Assembly (NCBI GenBank): GCA_028288905.1
Contig: JAQGHJ010000028.1
Location: 1 to 8,034 of the forward strand
DNA: 8,034 nt
Direction of reading: 5' to 3'
From: Phycisphaerales bacterium
GTDB lineage: Bacteria; Planctomycetota; Phycisphaerae; Tepidisphaerales; Tepidisphaeraceae
Shown: positions 1 to 5,928 of the stretch, in pieces
Numbering within the stretch: the first letter of the stretch is position 1
How the letters are laid out: each line of letters begins with the position of its first letter
The notes under the pieces: generated by a model
What the model was told of the DNA's origin: nothing
Seen by the model: only the letters and a program-made list of their open reading frames with translations
Database searches by the model: none
Position numbers and translations under genes: made by a program

Positions 1-1251
1 GGGTTCCCGGTCGACCAGGGGAAGGTGTTCGGGGCGGCCGCGCTGCCGCTGGAACGGCAGCAGGAGCAGGCGACGGCGCAGGCGAACGCGACGCTGAAGT
101 CGGTCGACGATCAGGGCACGTTCGGGCGGATCGGGATGGGGATGACGGCCGGGGAGATCAGGGACGCCGTGTCCCGGCGGCTCGACGACCGGGCGGTGGA
201 CGCGGCGAAGCTCGACTACCTGCGGACGGCCGGACTGCCGGAGCAGGAGAAGGTGATGGGTCGGGCTCAGGAGGCGTACGACGGCGACCCGACGAGCGAA
301 CGGGCGGGCCGGAACCTGGCGGCGGCCGAGCAGGAAGTCGCGCGGCTGCTCGACCAAATGGACCGGCTCGACCTGAAGCTCGACACGGTGCGGGCCGGCT
401 ACGTCCAGTTCGGTGCCGCGGTACGTGACTCGCTGGAGAGCAACGTCGGTAAGGGCATTGCGGACCTGATCGAGGGGACCGGGACGCTCCGGGACGCGAT
501 GCTCGGGTTCGCCCGGGACGTGGTGCAGGCGTTCAGCCAGATGGCCAGCCGGAACCTGATCCAGGGGCTGATCGGGGACGCGGGGCGAGTTCAAGGGAAT
601 GGGACGAGCGGCTCGCTGGGCGGTCTCGCCGGCGGCCTGGCCAGCGCTATCGGTAGCATATTCACTGCCGCTGACGGCGGCGTCATTTCCGGTGAGCTTC
701 GGGCGTTTGCGGCCGGGGGGATCGTATCGGAACCGACGCTGGCCTTGGTGGGTGAACGCTCGGACAAAGTTGCCGAGGCCGTGGTTCCATTGTTGGGTGC
801 CGGCGGGACGATCCCCCTGGGGTCCGACCCGGCCGGCGGCGTGTTCGCTCGACTTCCCGGCGGGCGGCGGGTGTCGGCCACGTTCGATCAGGACGACCGG
901 AGCCACGCGGCCGCCATGTACGTCGCCGGGGCCCGGATGCTCCGGTTCGCCGAAGGCGGGGTCGTGGGCGGCGGGCTCGGGCTCGACATGCCCGTGACGG
1001 CCGGCGTGCCGGCGGACCTAGCGGGCGGGTGGACGCCGCCGGTGACCGGGCCGGGGTCGGGCCGGCAGGCGAGCAGTATCGGCGGCGAGGGCGGCGGCGG
1101 GTGGAACGGGAACCTGTACGTGCTGAGCGACCCGTCCGCCATGTTCAAGGCGGGACTCCGCAAAAACAAGGACGTGGTGATCGACGTCGTGGCTGGGTCG
1201 GCGCTGTCCGGCGGCAAGGTGCGCCACGCCCTCAACCGCGAGCGGCGGTGA
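1..1251 (+). CDS. Phage tail tape-measure protein, C-terminal part (5' end outside window)
   Basis: The frame is open from base 1, so the gene is cut by the left edge; 416 residues are visible and the true start is not. Tape-measure proteins sit inside the tail tube, set its length and help DNA injection. What supports the call: an Ala/Gln/Arg/Leu-rich helical, coiled-coil-prone first third; then an amphipathic stretch around visible residues 160-190 (FARDVVQAFSQMASRNLIQG), typical of the conserved C-terminal part of tape-measure proteins; then Gly-rich repeats of the form FAAGGIVSEPTLALVGER (about 236-253) and RFAEGGVVGGG (about 315), which match the common 'F-A-x-G-G-h-V ... VGE' tape-measure pattern; and a terminal helix after KNKDVVIDVV. 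The next gene starts 44 bases downstream with its own ribosome-binding site, so the two are probably co-transcribed. Confidence in the family is high; the tail type cannot be told from this fragment. Confidence 0.85.
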   Translation, partial: GFPVDQGKVFGAAALPLERQQEQATAQANATLKSVDDQGTFGRIGMGMTAGEIRDAVSRRLDDRAVDAAKLDYLRTAGLPEQEKVMGRAQEAYDGDPTSERAGRNLAAAEQEVARLLDQMDRLDLKLDTVRAGYVQFGAAVRDSLESNVGKGIADLIEGTGTLRDAMLGFARDVVQAFSQMASRNLIQGLIGDAGRVQGNGTSGSLGGLAGGLASAIGSIFTAADGGVISGELRAFAAGGIVSEPTLALVGERSDKVAEAVVPLLGAGGTIPLGSDPAGGVFARLPGGRRVSATFDQDDRSHAAAMYVAGARMLRFAEGGVVGGGLGLDMPVTAGVPADLAGGWTPPVTGPGSGRQASSIGGEGGGGWNGNLYVLSDPSAMFKAGLRKNKDVVIDVVAGSALSGGKVRHALNRERR

Positions 1252-1283
1252 ACGACCGGCCCGCGGGACACGAACTTCAGGGG

Positions 1284-1292
1284 AAGGGGAAC
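1284..1292 (+). promoter_or_regulatory. Ribosome-binding site AAGGGGAAC that fixes the protease start
   Basis: AAGGGGAAC lies 3 bases before the ATG at 1296, with its G-run 6 bases from the start, a good Shine-Dalgarno distance. The same 9-mer precedes the gene at 2064. It argues for the ATG at 1296 rather than an in-frame upstream start at 1029 that would lie deep inside the tape-measure gene. Confidence 0.7.
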
Positions 1293-1295
1293 ACG

Positions 1296-1979
1296 ATGGG
1301 GAACCACTGGCTCGACAACGCAATCGCCCAGGTCACTGACCGGGTGCCGGCACCGGCGCACGCGACGCACGCCGCCGTCGGGGAACTGGCGGCCGAGCTT
1401 CTCGGCCTGCCGACGGTCGCGGTGGAGAACGCCGCCCTCCGGCACGGCGGGACCGTCCGAGAATCGGCGGCGGCGGCCGGCGTCGCCCGGGCGGCCGGCA
1501 AGCGGTACGTGACGAAGATCGGGGAGGCCGACCGGATCAACCAGAACCGCCGCATCTACCCGCGGGCGGAGTGGGCGGCGGCCGTCGACCGGGCCAACGC
1601 CGAGCAGTGCCCGAACGGGACGCTCGGCGGGGCCGTCGACCACGTCGGGATGCTCGACGGCGGCAACGCCAAGAACCGCTGCATTTTGTGGAAGGAACTA
1701 ACGCTCGACGCGGCCGGGAACGTCTTCGGCAGCTTCGAGATCGTCGAGGGGCACACCGACGGGGCGAACCTGGCCGCGTGGCTCCGGGCGGGCGGGGCGC
1801 TCGGCTTCTCGACGTACGGCCGGGCCAAGGCCCGGGACCTGACGGCCGACGAGCGGCGGACCTACGGGGTGCCGGAGGGCGAGCACGCCGTGGTGATGGA
1901 GCAGTACAGCCTGATCGGCATTGATTCGGTCGACAACCCGTCGGTCCGCTCGGCCTGGATGTTGGCCGGTCGGCAGTAG
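1296..1979 (+). CDS. Prohead (capsid maturation) protease, T4 gp21/S80-like
   Basis: 227 residues. Prohead proteases cleave scaffold and capsid proteins inside the immature head before DNA packaging. Seen in the sequence: NRRIYP at residues 84-89, the family's 'N-x-R-R/G-x-Y-P' opening motif; GGAVDHVG with His116 as likely catalytic His; a GSFEIVEG-TDGANLAAWL strand-helix (145-162); GFSTYGRA with Ser172 as likely nucleophile (compare G-V-S-S-R-G in T4-like enzymes); and IDSVDNPSVRSAW (209-221), matching the conserved 'D-h-V-x-x-P-S' C-terminal motif. Roughly the first 65 residues are Ala-rich and helical and could be a propeptide or scaffold-like extension. ATG 1296 was chosen for its ribosome-binding site. 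The position right after a tape-measure gene is unusual: the protease normally sits upstream of the major capsid gene. Fold and residues are assigned by recalled motifs, not by search. Confidence 0.82.
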   Translation: MGNHWLDNAIAQVTDRVPAPAHATHAAVGELAAELLGLPTVAVENAALRHGGTVRESAAAAGVARAAGKRYVTKIGEADRINQNRRIYPRAEWAAAVDRANAEQCPNGTLGGAVDHVGMLDGGNAKNRCILWKELTLDAAGNVFGSFEIVEGHTDGANLAAWLRAGGALGFSTYGRAKARDLTADERRTYGVPEGEHAVVMEQYSLIGIDSVDNPSVRSAWMLAGRQ

Positions 1980-2048
1980 CGGCGGTGGGACGCAGACGCG
2001 GGCCCGGGCGCGGTGCCCGGCCGCACGACGAACAGCACGACGAGAGGC

Positions 2049-2057
2049 AAGGGGAAC
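2049..2057 (+). promoter_or_regulatory. Ribosome-binding site AAGGGGAAC that fixes the start at 2064
   Basis: AAGGGGAAC recurs here, 6 bases before the ATG at 2064, in the context AGGCAAGGGGAACGACGAG. An in-frame GTG/ATG-type start at 2013 is less likely because the purine-rich site would then lie inside the coding region. Confidence 0.65.
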
Positions 2058-2063
2058 GACGAG

Positions 2064-2678
2064 ATGAGCCTGACTACCTACACCATCCGTGCCGCCGCCC
2101 GGCGGCTGACGAACCGCTGCCCGGCGACGGGCGACCCGATCGACCCGGCCGCGCGGTGGGCCGTGTTCCAGAACTCGTCGGCGCTGTCCCCGGCCGCGGC
2201 CCGGCGGCTCGCGCCGGGGCTGGCCGACGTGCTGGCGCGGATCGACCCGGCGGCGGAGCCGGCCGGCGGGGAGCGGAACCTGTACGCGATCGCCGCGGCC
2301 GTCCCGGATCGCGGGACCACGCTCTGCCCGGTGACGGGGCGGCCGGTGGCCCCGCGGGCGTACGAGGTCGCGTCCTGCCCGGGGAGCGACGTCGGGAGCT
2401 TCCTGTCCGTGCTGGCCGGCCAGGACGAGGCCCCCGCGATGGCCGCCGCCCTTCACCGGACGTTCAAGTCGACGCCGGTCCCCCGCCCGGCCGCCCCGGT
2501 CCCGCCGCCGGAGACCGACGAGCAACGGGTGGAGCGGGAGGGGCGGGAACGCGAGCGGCGGCTGCGGCAGGCGCTGGAGACGGTAGCCTGGACGACAGAC
2601 CCCAGCGAGGCGGTGACGCGGGTGTCCCTGGCGAAGGCGGAGAAGATGGTCGAGGCGTTGCGGGTTCTTCTCGCCTGA
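2064..2678 (+). CDS. Uncharacterised phage-associated protein with two CPxTGxP motifs
   Basis: 204 residues; family not recognised. Two short repeats are visible: CPATGDPIDP (residues 19-28) and CPVTGRPVAP (88-97), both C-P-x-T-G-x-P-h-x-P, each followed by an aromatic or charged strand; a further Cys is at 105 (SCPGSD). The paired Cys-Pro turns suggest a small metal-binding or duplicated beta-hairpin unit, but three cysteines alone do not prove zinc binding. From about 137 to 150 comes a Pro/Ala linker, then a highly charged Glu/Arg helix (about 151-175) that may form a coiled coil, and a short helical C-terminus. There is no signal peptide or membrane segment. It lies 84 bases after the protease gene and has the same ribosome-binding motif, so it is probably in the same transcript. 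A structural or head-assembly role is possible from context only. Confidence 0.7.
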   Translation: MSLTTYTIRAAARRLTNRCPATGDPIDPAARWAVFQNSSALSPAAARRLAPGLADVLARIDPAAEPAGGERNLYAIAAAVPDRGTTLCPVTGRPVAPRAYEVASCPGSDVGSFLSVLAGQDEAPAMAAALHRTFKSTPVPRPAAPVPPPETDEQRVEREGRERERRLRQALETVAWTTDPSEAVTRVSLAKAEKMVEALRVLLA

Positions 2679-2703
2679 GCAAGGACCCGGGCGAATCGAC
2701 GCG

Positions 2704-2733
2704 GGGCCGTCCGGGCGGGTGCCGGGGCGGCCC
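2704..2733 (+). terminator. Possible weak hairpin after the structural gene run
   Basis: GGGCCGTCC (2704-2712) can pair with GGGCGGCCC (2725-2733), a 9-bp stem with one G-T pair and a 12-base loop, 25 bases after the stop at 2678. It is followed only by TTGATC, not a T-run, so intrinsic termination is doubtful. In DNA this GC-rich such stems also arise by chance. Confidence 0.25.
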
Positions 2734-2795
2734 TTGATCGCTGGTGGGGACGCAGTGGCCCCATTCGCCGCAGCGTGGTGCGTAGATCAGGCTGG

Positions 2796-3188
2796 ATGGT
2801 CACCAACGAAACCGATCCGTCCGCCGTCCGCCAATCGCCCGCTGATCCCGAAAACGATACGACAGTGTTCGTGAACGTCGGGCAAGCCGACGTCCGTCTG
2901 CCCGCCGAAGTATCCCCTCGGCAGGCCGCCCGCATCCTGGGGGTGGACTACAAGACCGTGATGAAGTACCTCGACGCGGGGATGCTGGAGTGGCGGTCCG
3001 CCGGCCTCCCGGGGAGCGGCCGGCCGACGTACCGCATCAAGCTGGCCTCGGTCCTGGCGAAGCGGAACTCGTACAGGGCTACCTCGCCGTGCCCCCGCGC
3101 GGCGTTCGCCAAGTCGGCCGGGCCGACCGGCGGCGGGAACGGCTCCCGCCGACCGGCCCGCACCTTCCCGAGGTCCCGCCACTTCTGA
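2796..3188 (+). CDS. Helix-turn-helix DNA-binding protein, excisionase-like (MerR/HTH_17 type)
   Basis: 130 residues from ATG 2796; an in-frame GTG at 2775 would add 7 residues. Residues 38-62 (EVSPRQAARILGVDYKTVMK...) read as the classic 'S-x-x-x-A-A-x-x-L-G-V-x-x-x-T-V-x-x-x-h' helix-turn-helix of excisionase-family DNA-binding proteins. They are followed by a wing-like LPGSGRPTYRI (71-81) and KLASVLAKR. Such proteins bend att DNA and bias the integrase towards excision, or act as small regulators. The first about 35 residues are polar and probably disordered, and the last about 40 are Arg/Pro/Ser-rich with no recognisable fold. The adjacent integrase supports an Xis-type role, but the gene is convergent with int rather than upstream of it in one operon, so a phage regulator is an equal alternative. 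The ribosome-binding site is weak (CAGG about 6 bases before ATG). Confidence 0.7.
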   Translation: MVTNETDPSAVRQSPADPENDTTVFVNVGQADVRLPAEVSPRQAARILGVDYKTVMKYLDAGMLEWRSAGLPGSGRPTYRIKLASVLAKRNSYRATSPCPRAAFAKSAGPTGGGNGSRRPARTFPRSRHF

Positions 3189-3191
3189 CGG

Positions 3192-4508
3192 CTACGCCGC
3201 TTGGCCACCGGAGCCGACCGAGCCGCCAGACCCTTCGGCACGGGCCGCCCGGGCAGCGGCGAGCCGCTCCTGGGCTTCGAGCAGGTGGTCGGTCCGCAGG
3301 TGTCCGTACGTCCGCTCGATCATGTCGACGGACGTCCCCGCCATGTCCGCAACCGACAGCAGGTCGGTCCCGTCCATTACCGCCTCCGAAATCCAGGCGT
3401 GGCGGAAGCTGTAAATGGTGATGCGGGCCCGGACGCCTGCCCGTGCTCGAACGTGGGCGAACCTGTTGCACAAGGTTCGCCGGTCCCACGGCCTCCCCTT
3501 GGGGTCGGCGAAGATCAGGTCGTTCGGTCGCTTCCCCTCACATCGCTTCAGCACGATCGCATACGTCGCGGCGGGAAGGACGATCTTCCGGGGCCGCGGC
3601 TTGCGCTGGGTTGTGCTTCGCTTGTGTTCCGGCAGGACGATCGTTCGCGACGCGGGCTGGAAGTTCCAGACCCGGGCCTTCGCGAGTTCGGACGTGCGCG
3701 GTCCGGTGTCGAGATACACGCGAAGGATGTCGACGAACCCGGCGTACGGGTTGTCTGCCCCGACCCGGAACTCGTCCGGCCGACGCCGCCGGAACCGGAA
3801 GTTCTCCTTGATCGTCTCCAGGTCGTCGTCCGCGTGGGCGAGCAGGGCCGCCGCCTCCGCCGCGGTCGGCAGGTCGCCCTCCGACTTCGCGTCGGCCCTC
3901 CGTTTGATCCGGTCGACGTTGGCGAACGGGTTGAACTCGCGCGGCAGGCACGGGGCGGGGTTCTTCAACTTCGCACGGCCCGAACCCCAAGCGTAGCACT
4001 GCATGATGCTGGTCTGGTGCTTGCCCACCGTCCATTCGTCGAGCGGCTTCGCCCGCCGGACCCACACCTTTCCCGGCCCCCCACCCTCGTCCGGCTCCAA
4101 CGTCCCCCGTCGAGGCACGAAGTCGATCAGGTCGTGCTGCTCGATGTGCGCCTGGAACGCCAGGAGGTCTGCGTCCTCAGCCGTTCCCGCCGGCCGGTCC
4201 CCCAGCCGGACCCCGTTCCGGACGAACGCCGAATATCGCGCCAAGTGACAGCACCGTTCCTCGTACGTTCGGTCACCCCGCTTCGCCTTCACCGCGTCGA
4301 GGAAGGCGTCGAACAGCTCCACGTTGAAGGGGCCGTCGGACTGCGCGACCCGCTTGTCCCGTTCCAGGTCGCGGACGTACGTCGCGAACAAGGCGTCCGC
4401 CTCCTTGGGACTGACCTCGTCTACCCTTCCGAAATAGACCTCGCCGGCCCCGCCCGCCTTTGTGAACCACTTCCCGTTCTTCTCGCCGAGCTTTGCTTTC
4501 CGACCCAT
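3192..4508 (-). CDS. int: Tyrosine recombinase / phage integrase
   Basis: 438 residues, normal for a phage integrase with an N-terminal arm-binding part, a SAM-like core-binding domain (about 60-180) and a C-terminal catalytic domain (about 210-415). It performs site-specific recombination between attP and attB through a 3'-phosphotyrosine. Catalytic signature: Arg271 in DTGPRTSELAKA, Lys296 in EHKRSTTQ, Arg369 in IYSFRHAW, and nucleophile Tyr401 in MIERTYGHL. Two usual positions differ: the box-II His is Tyr366 (Y-S-F-R) and the His/Trp nine residues before the nucleophile is Thr392 (AGTSVD). The ATG at 4508 was chosen because AAAGGGAG sits 6 bases upstream; an upstream in-frame start at 4592 would run into the tRNA fragment and is not credible. 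The tail (about 420-438) is Ala/Gly/Ser low complexity. The start faces the tRNA-Ser fragment 88 bases away, the usual int-next-to-att layout. Its stop is 3 bases from that of the convergent HTH gene. Confidence 0.93.
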   Translation of the reverse strand: MGRKAKLGEKNGKWFTKAGGAGEVYFGRVDEVSPKEADALFATYVRDLERDKRVAQSDGPFNVELFDAFLDAVKAKRGDRTYEERCCHLARYSAFVRNGVRLGDRPAGTAEDADLLAFQAHIEQHDLIDFVPRRGTLEPDEGGGPGKVWVRRAKPLDEWTVGKHQTSIMQCYAWGSGRAKLKNPAPCLPREFNPFANVDRIKRRADAKSEGDLPTAAEAAALLAHADDDLETIKENFRFRRRRPDEFRVGADNPYAGFVDILRVYLDTGPRTSELAKARVWNFQPASRTIVLPEHKRSTTQRKPRPRKIVLPAATYAIVLKRCEGKRPNDLIFADPKGRPWDRRTLCNRFAHVRARAGVRARITIYSFRHAWISEAVMDGTDLLSVADMAGTSVDMIERTYGHLRTDHLLEAQERLAAARAARAEGSGGSVGSGGQAA

Positions 4509-4514
4509 TGCGTT

Positions 4515-4522
4515 CTCCCTTT
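4515..4522 (-). promoter_or_regulatory. Ribosome-binding site AAAGGGAG of the integrase
   Basis: On the - strand AAAGGGAG is followed by 6 bases (AACGCA) and the ATG at 4508. It is a near-ideal Shine-Dalgarno match and decides the integrase start against the 28-residue longer frame. Confidence 0.7.
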
Positions 4523-4540
4523 GCGGGGATTGAACCCCAT

Positions 4541-4559
4541 ATAGGGCGGCGAATAGGGC
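4541..4559. repeat. Two direct ATAGGGC repeats between int and the att site
   Basis: ATAGGGC occurs at 4541-4547 and 4553-4559, a 12-base period, between the integrase start and the tRNA-derived core. Short direct repeats here are in the right place for arm-type integrase or Xis binding sites, or for an operator over the int promoter. Only the repeat is seen; the function is inferred and two copies can be chance. Confidence 0.35.
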
Positions 4560-4595
4560 CACTGCGTGATTTCCTCGGGAAACGCGGGGCACGGG

Positions 4596-4612
4596 CCGGT
4601 TTCGAAAACCGG
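4596..4612. other. Probable attR core (anticodon stem-loop crossover site)
   Basis: The anticodon arm is a 5-7-5 inverted repeat, the geometry tyrosine recombinases use: two inverted core sites flanking a 7-base overlap. Anticodon loops are well-known integration points. The tRNA reads + and the element lies to the left, so the displaced 3' end and its terminator stay at this junction while the left junction would carry the restored tRNA. The exact core cannot be delimited without attL. Confidence 0.6.
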
Positions 4613-4655
4613 TCTGCCCGAAAGGGTAGCGAGGGTTCGAATCCTTCCGCCTCCG
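4596..4655 (+). tRNA. tRNA-Ser(CGA) 3' fragment (anticodon arm to discriminator), not a complete gene
   Basis: Anticodon stem CCGGT (4596-4600) and ACCGG (4608-4612) enclose the 7-base loop TTCGAAA with anticodon CGA at 4603-4605, reading UCG Ser. A long class II variable arm follows: TGCCC-GAAA-GGGTA at 4615-4628. Next come the T arm GAGGG-TTCGAAT-CCTTC (4631-4647), the acceptor 3' strand CGCCTCC (4648-4654) and discriminator G4655, as expected for Ser. CCA is not encoded (TTGGT follows). The matching acceptor 5' strand GGAGGCG and a Ser-type D arm are absent upstream at 4530-4595. This is therefore the displaced 3' part of a tRNA gene, best explained by integration of the element on its left. 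An intact copy is expected at the element's other end. Confidence 0.85.
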
Positions 4656-4676
4656 TTGGTTTCCAGCCGGACCGAA

Positions 4677-4716
4677 GCCGCCGGCCGCGTCGAACGACGC
4701 GGCCGGCGGCTTTTTT
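4677..4716 (+). terminator. Strong intrinsic terminator, probably of the original tRNA-Ser gene
   Basis: GCCGCCGGCCGCGTCG (4677-4692) pairs perfectly with 4695-4710, an effective 15-bp GC stem closed by GAAC, and is followed directly by six T (4711-4716). It begins 22 bases after the tRNA discriminator and points the same way. On the - strand only two T would follow the stem, so it is at best a weak stop for the convergent yehP-like gene ending at 4747. Now that the 5' part of the tRNA is displaced, it would insulate the chromosome from transcription out of the element. Confidence 0.9.
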
Positions 4717-4746
4717 GCCTGGCGATCCCGCCTCGTCGCCCTCGCC

Positions 4747-5928
4747 TCAAGCGGTCGCCTTGCCGCCGGCGGCGGTGATGCCGTGCCCGGCCGCCCAAGC
4801 GGCCACGTCCCGGCGGCCGATGGCGGCGGCGATCAGGTCCGGGAACAGGTCGGGCGTGCAGGCGAACGCCGGGGAGCCGAGGGCGGCGAGGGCGGCCGCG
4901 TTCTCGTGGTCGTACATCGGGGCACCGTCGTCGCTCAACGCCAGAAGGGTGACGAGGTTCACCCCGCTGCCGACGAGTGACGCGGCCCGCTTCAGCAGGT
5001 TGTCCCGCACCCCGCCCTCGATCAGGTCGCTGATCAGCACGACGATCGTCTGTTCCGGCTGGCGGACGAGCCCCTGCACGTACGTCAGGGCACGGTTGAT
5101 GTCCGTGCCGCCGCCGAGCTGGGTGCCGAACAGCACCTCGACCGGGTCGTCGAGCTTCTCCGTCAGGTCGACGACGGCGGTGTCGAACACGACGACGCTC
5201 GTCCGCACGGCCGGCAGGCTCGCCAGCACCGCCCCGAAGATGCCGGAGTAGACGACGCTGGTGGCCATCGAGCCCGACTGGTCGACGCACAGGATGATGT
5301 CGCGGAGCGCGCTCCGCTTGCGGCCGAACCCGATCCGGGTCTCGGGCACGATCGTCTTGTACTGGGGCTGGTAGTGCTTGAGGTTCGCCCGGATGGTGCG
5401 GGGCCAGTCGATCTCCCGGTGCCGCGGGCGGCGGTTGCGGACGGACCGGTTCAGCGCCCCGGCGACGGCCGACCGCATCGGCTCGGCCAGCTTCCTCTCG
5501 ATCTGCTCGACGCACTTGCGGACGACGAGGCGGGCCGTCTCCTTCGTCTTGGCCGGCATGGCCCCGCTGAGGGCGAGCAGGTCGGCCACCATGTGCACGT
5601 CCGGCTCGACGGTGGCGAGCATCTCCGGCTCCAGTAGCATCCGCTTGAGGTCGAGCCGGTCCATCGCGTCCTGCTGCATGACGCGGACGACGGACGCCGG
5701 GAAGAACGACCGGATGTCCCCCAGCCACCGGGCGACGGACGGGGCCGACGCCCCGAGCCCGCCCTGCCGCCGGCCGGCCTTGTTCGCCGGCGGGTCGTAC
5801 AGGGCGGCGAGGCAGGCGTCGACGGCGAGGTCCCGCTTGCCGAGGGCGGCCCCGGTGCCGTCGGCGGCGTCGCCGCCGAGGATGAGCCGCCAGCGGCGGA
5901 GGCGGTTGGGGTCCGTGGTATCGGTCAT
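4747..5928 (-). CDS. yehP: VWA-domain protein, YehP/CoxE-like partner of a MoxR ATPase
   Basis: 393 residues, close to E. coli YehP (about 380). Shared YehP features: N-terminal RRWRLILG (11-18), a GGLGAS...WLGDIRSFFP block (56-77), a helical middle with paired Leu/Val-rich helices (95-150), then IRANLKHYQPQYKTIVPE (179-196) leading into the VWA domain. MIDAS metal-site residues are intact: DQSGS (Asp216, Ser218, Ser220), Thr275 in GGGTDI and Asp301 in ISDLIEGG. VWA proteins of this type work with MoxR AAA+ ATPases, probably as adaptors for remodelling or metal insertion; the substrate is unknown. No signal peptide or membrane segment, so cytoplasmic. ATG 5928 has GGAAAGG 6 bases upstream. 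It lies downstream of the YehM-like gene in the same direction, as in E. coli, but 457 bases away. Its 3' end is tail-to-tail with the tRNA-Ser remnant. Confidence 0.9.
   Translation of the reverse strand: MTDTTDPNRLRRWRLILGGDAADGTGAALGKRDLAVDACLAALYDPPANKAGRRQGGLGASAPSVARWLGDIRSFFPASVVRVMQQDAMDRLDLKRMLLEPEMLATVEPDVHMVADLLALSGAMPAKTKETARLVVRKCVEQIERKLAEPMRSAVAGALNRSVRNRRPRHREIDWPRTIRANLKHYQPQYKTIVPETRIGFGRKRSALRDIILCVDQSGSMATSVVYSGIFGAVLASLPAVRTSVVVFDTAVVDLTEKLDDPVEVLFGTQLGGGTDINRALTYVQGLVRQPEQTIVVLISDLIEGGVRDNLLKRAASLVGSGVNLVTLLALSDDGAPMYDHENAAALAALGSPAFACTPDLFPDLIAAAIGRRDVAAWAAGHGITAAGGKATA

Larger units (their letters stand above)
1..4655. mobile_element. Right end of an integrated phage or phage-derived element
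   Basis: Phage structural genes (tape measure, prohead protease), an excisionase-like protein and a tyrosine integrase run up to a tRNA-Ser 3' fragment, beyond which the gene content becomes chromosomal (yehP/yehM-like). The left boundary is outside the window. Seen directly: the gene families and the tRNA fragment. Inferred: that they form one element integrated in tRNA-Ser with attR at about 4596-4655. Base composition is as GC-rich as the flanking chromosome, so the element seems well adapted to this host or a close relative. Whether it is complete, defective or domesticated cannot be judged, because terminase, portal, capsid and lysis genes are not in view. Confidence 0.8.

Noticed and set aside
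1029..1295. Longer form of the protease starting at 1029
   Set aside because: The extra 89 residues overlap the tape-measure gene in another frame, are Arg/Gly-rich, and ignore the ribosome-binding site at 1284-1292.
2001..2020. Hairpin CCGGGC/GCCCGG between the protease and the next gene as a terminator
   Set aside because: Only six pairs, no T-run, and it lies in a tight + strand gene run; it is probably chance in GC-rich DNA.
4525..4538. Second tRNA remnant: GGGGTTCAATCCCC on the - strand resembles a T arm
   Set aside because: With a canonical 7-base loop only three stem pairs form, and no acceptor or anticodon arm is recognisable nearby. It is treated as a short palindrome.
3201..4544. 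447-codon open frame on the + strand opposite the integrase
   Set aside because: It is antisense to a gene with a clear tyrosine-recombinase signature; the product is Arg/Pro/Val-rich low complexity with no family features. Long antisense frames are common in DNA this GC-rich.
4560..4655. A complete tRNA-Ser gene
   Set aside because: The acceptor 3' strand CGCCTCC needs GGAGGCG upstream, and a Ser-type D arm is needed before CCGGT. Neither is present between 4530 and 4595.
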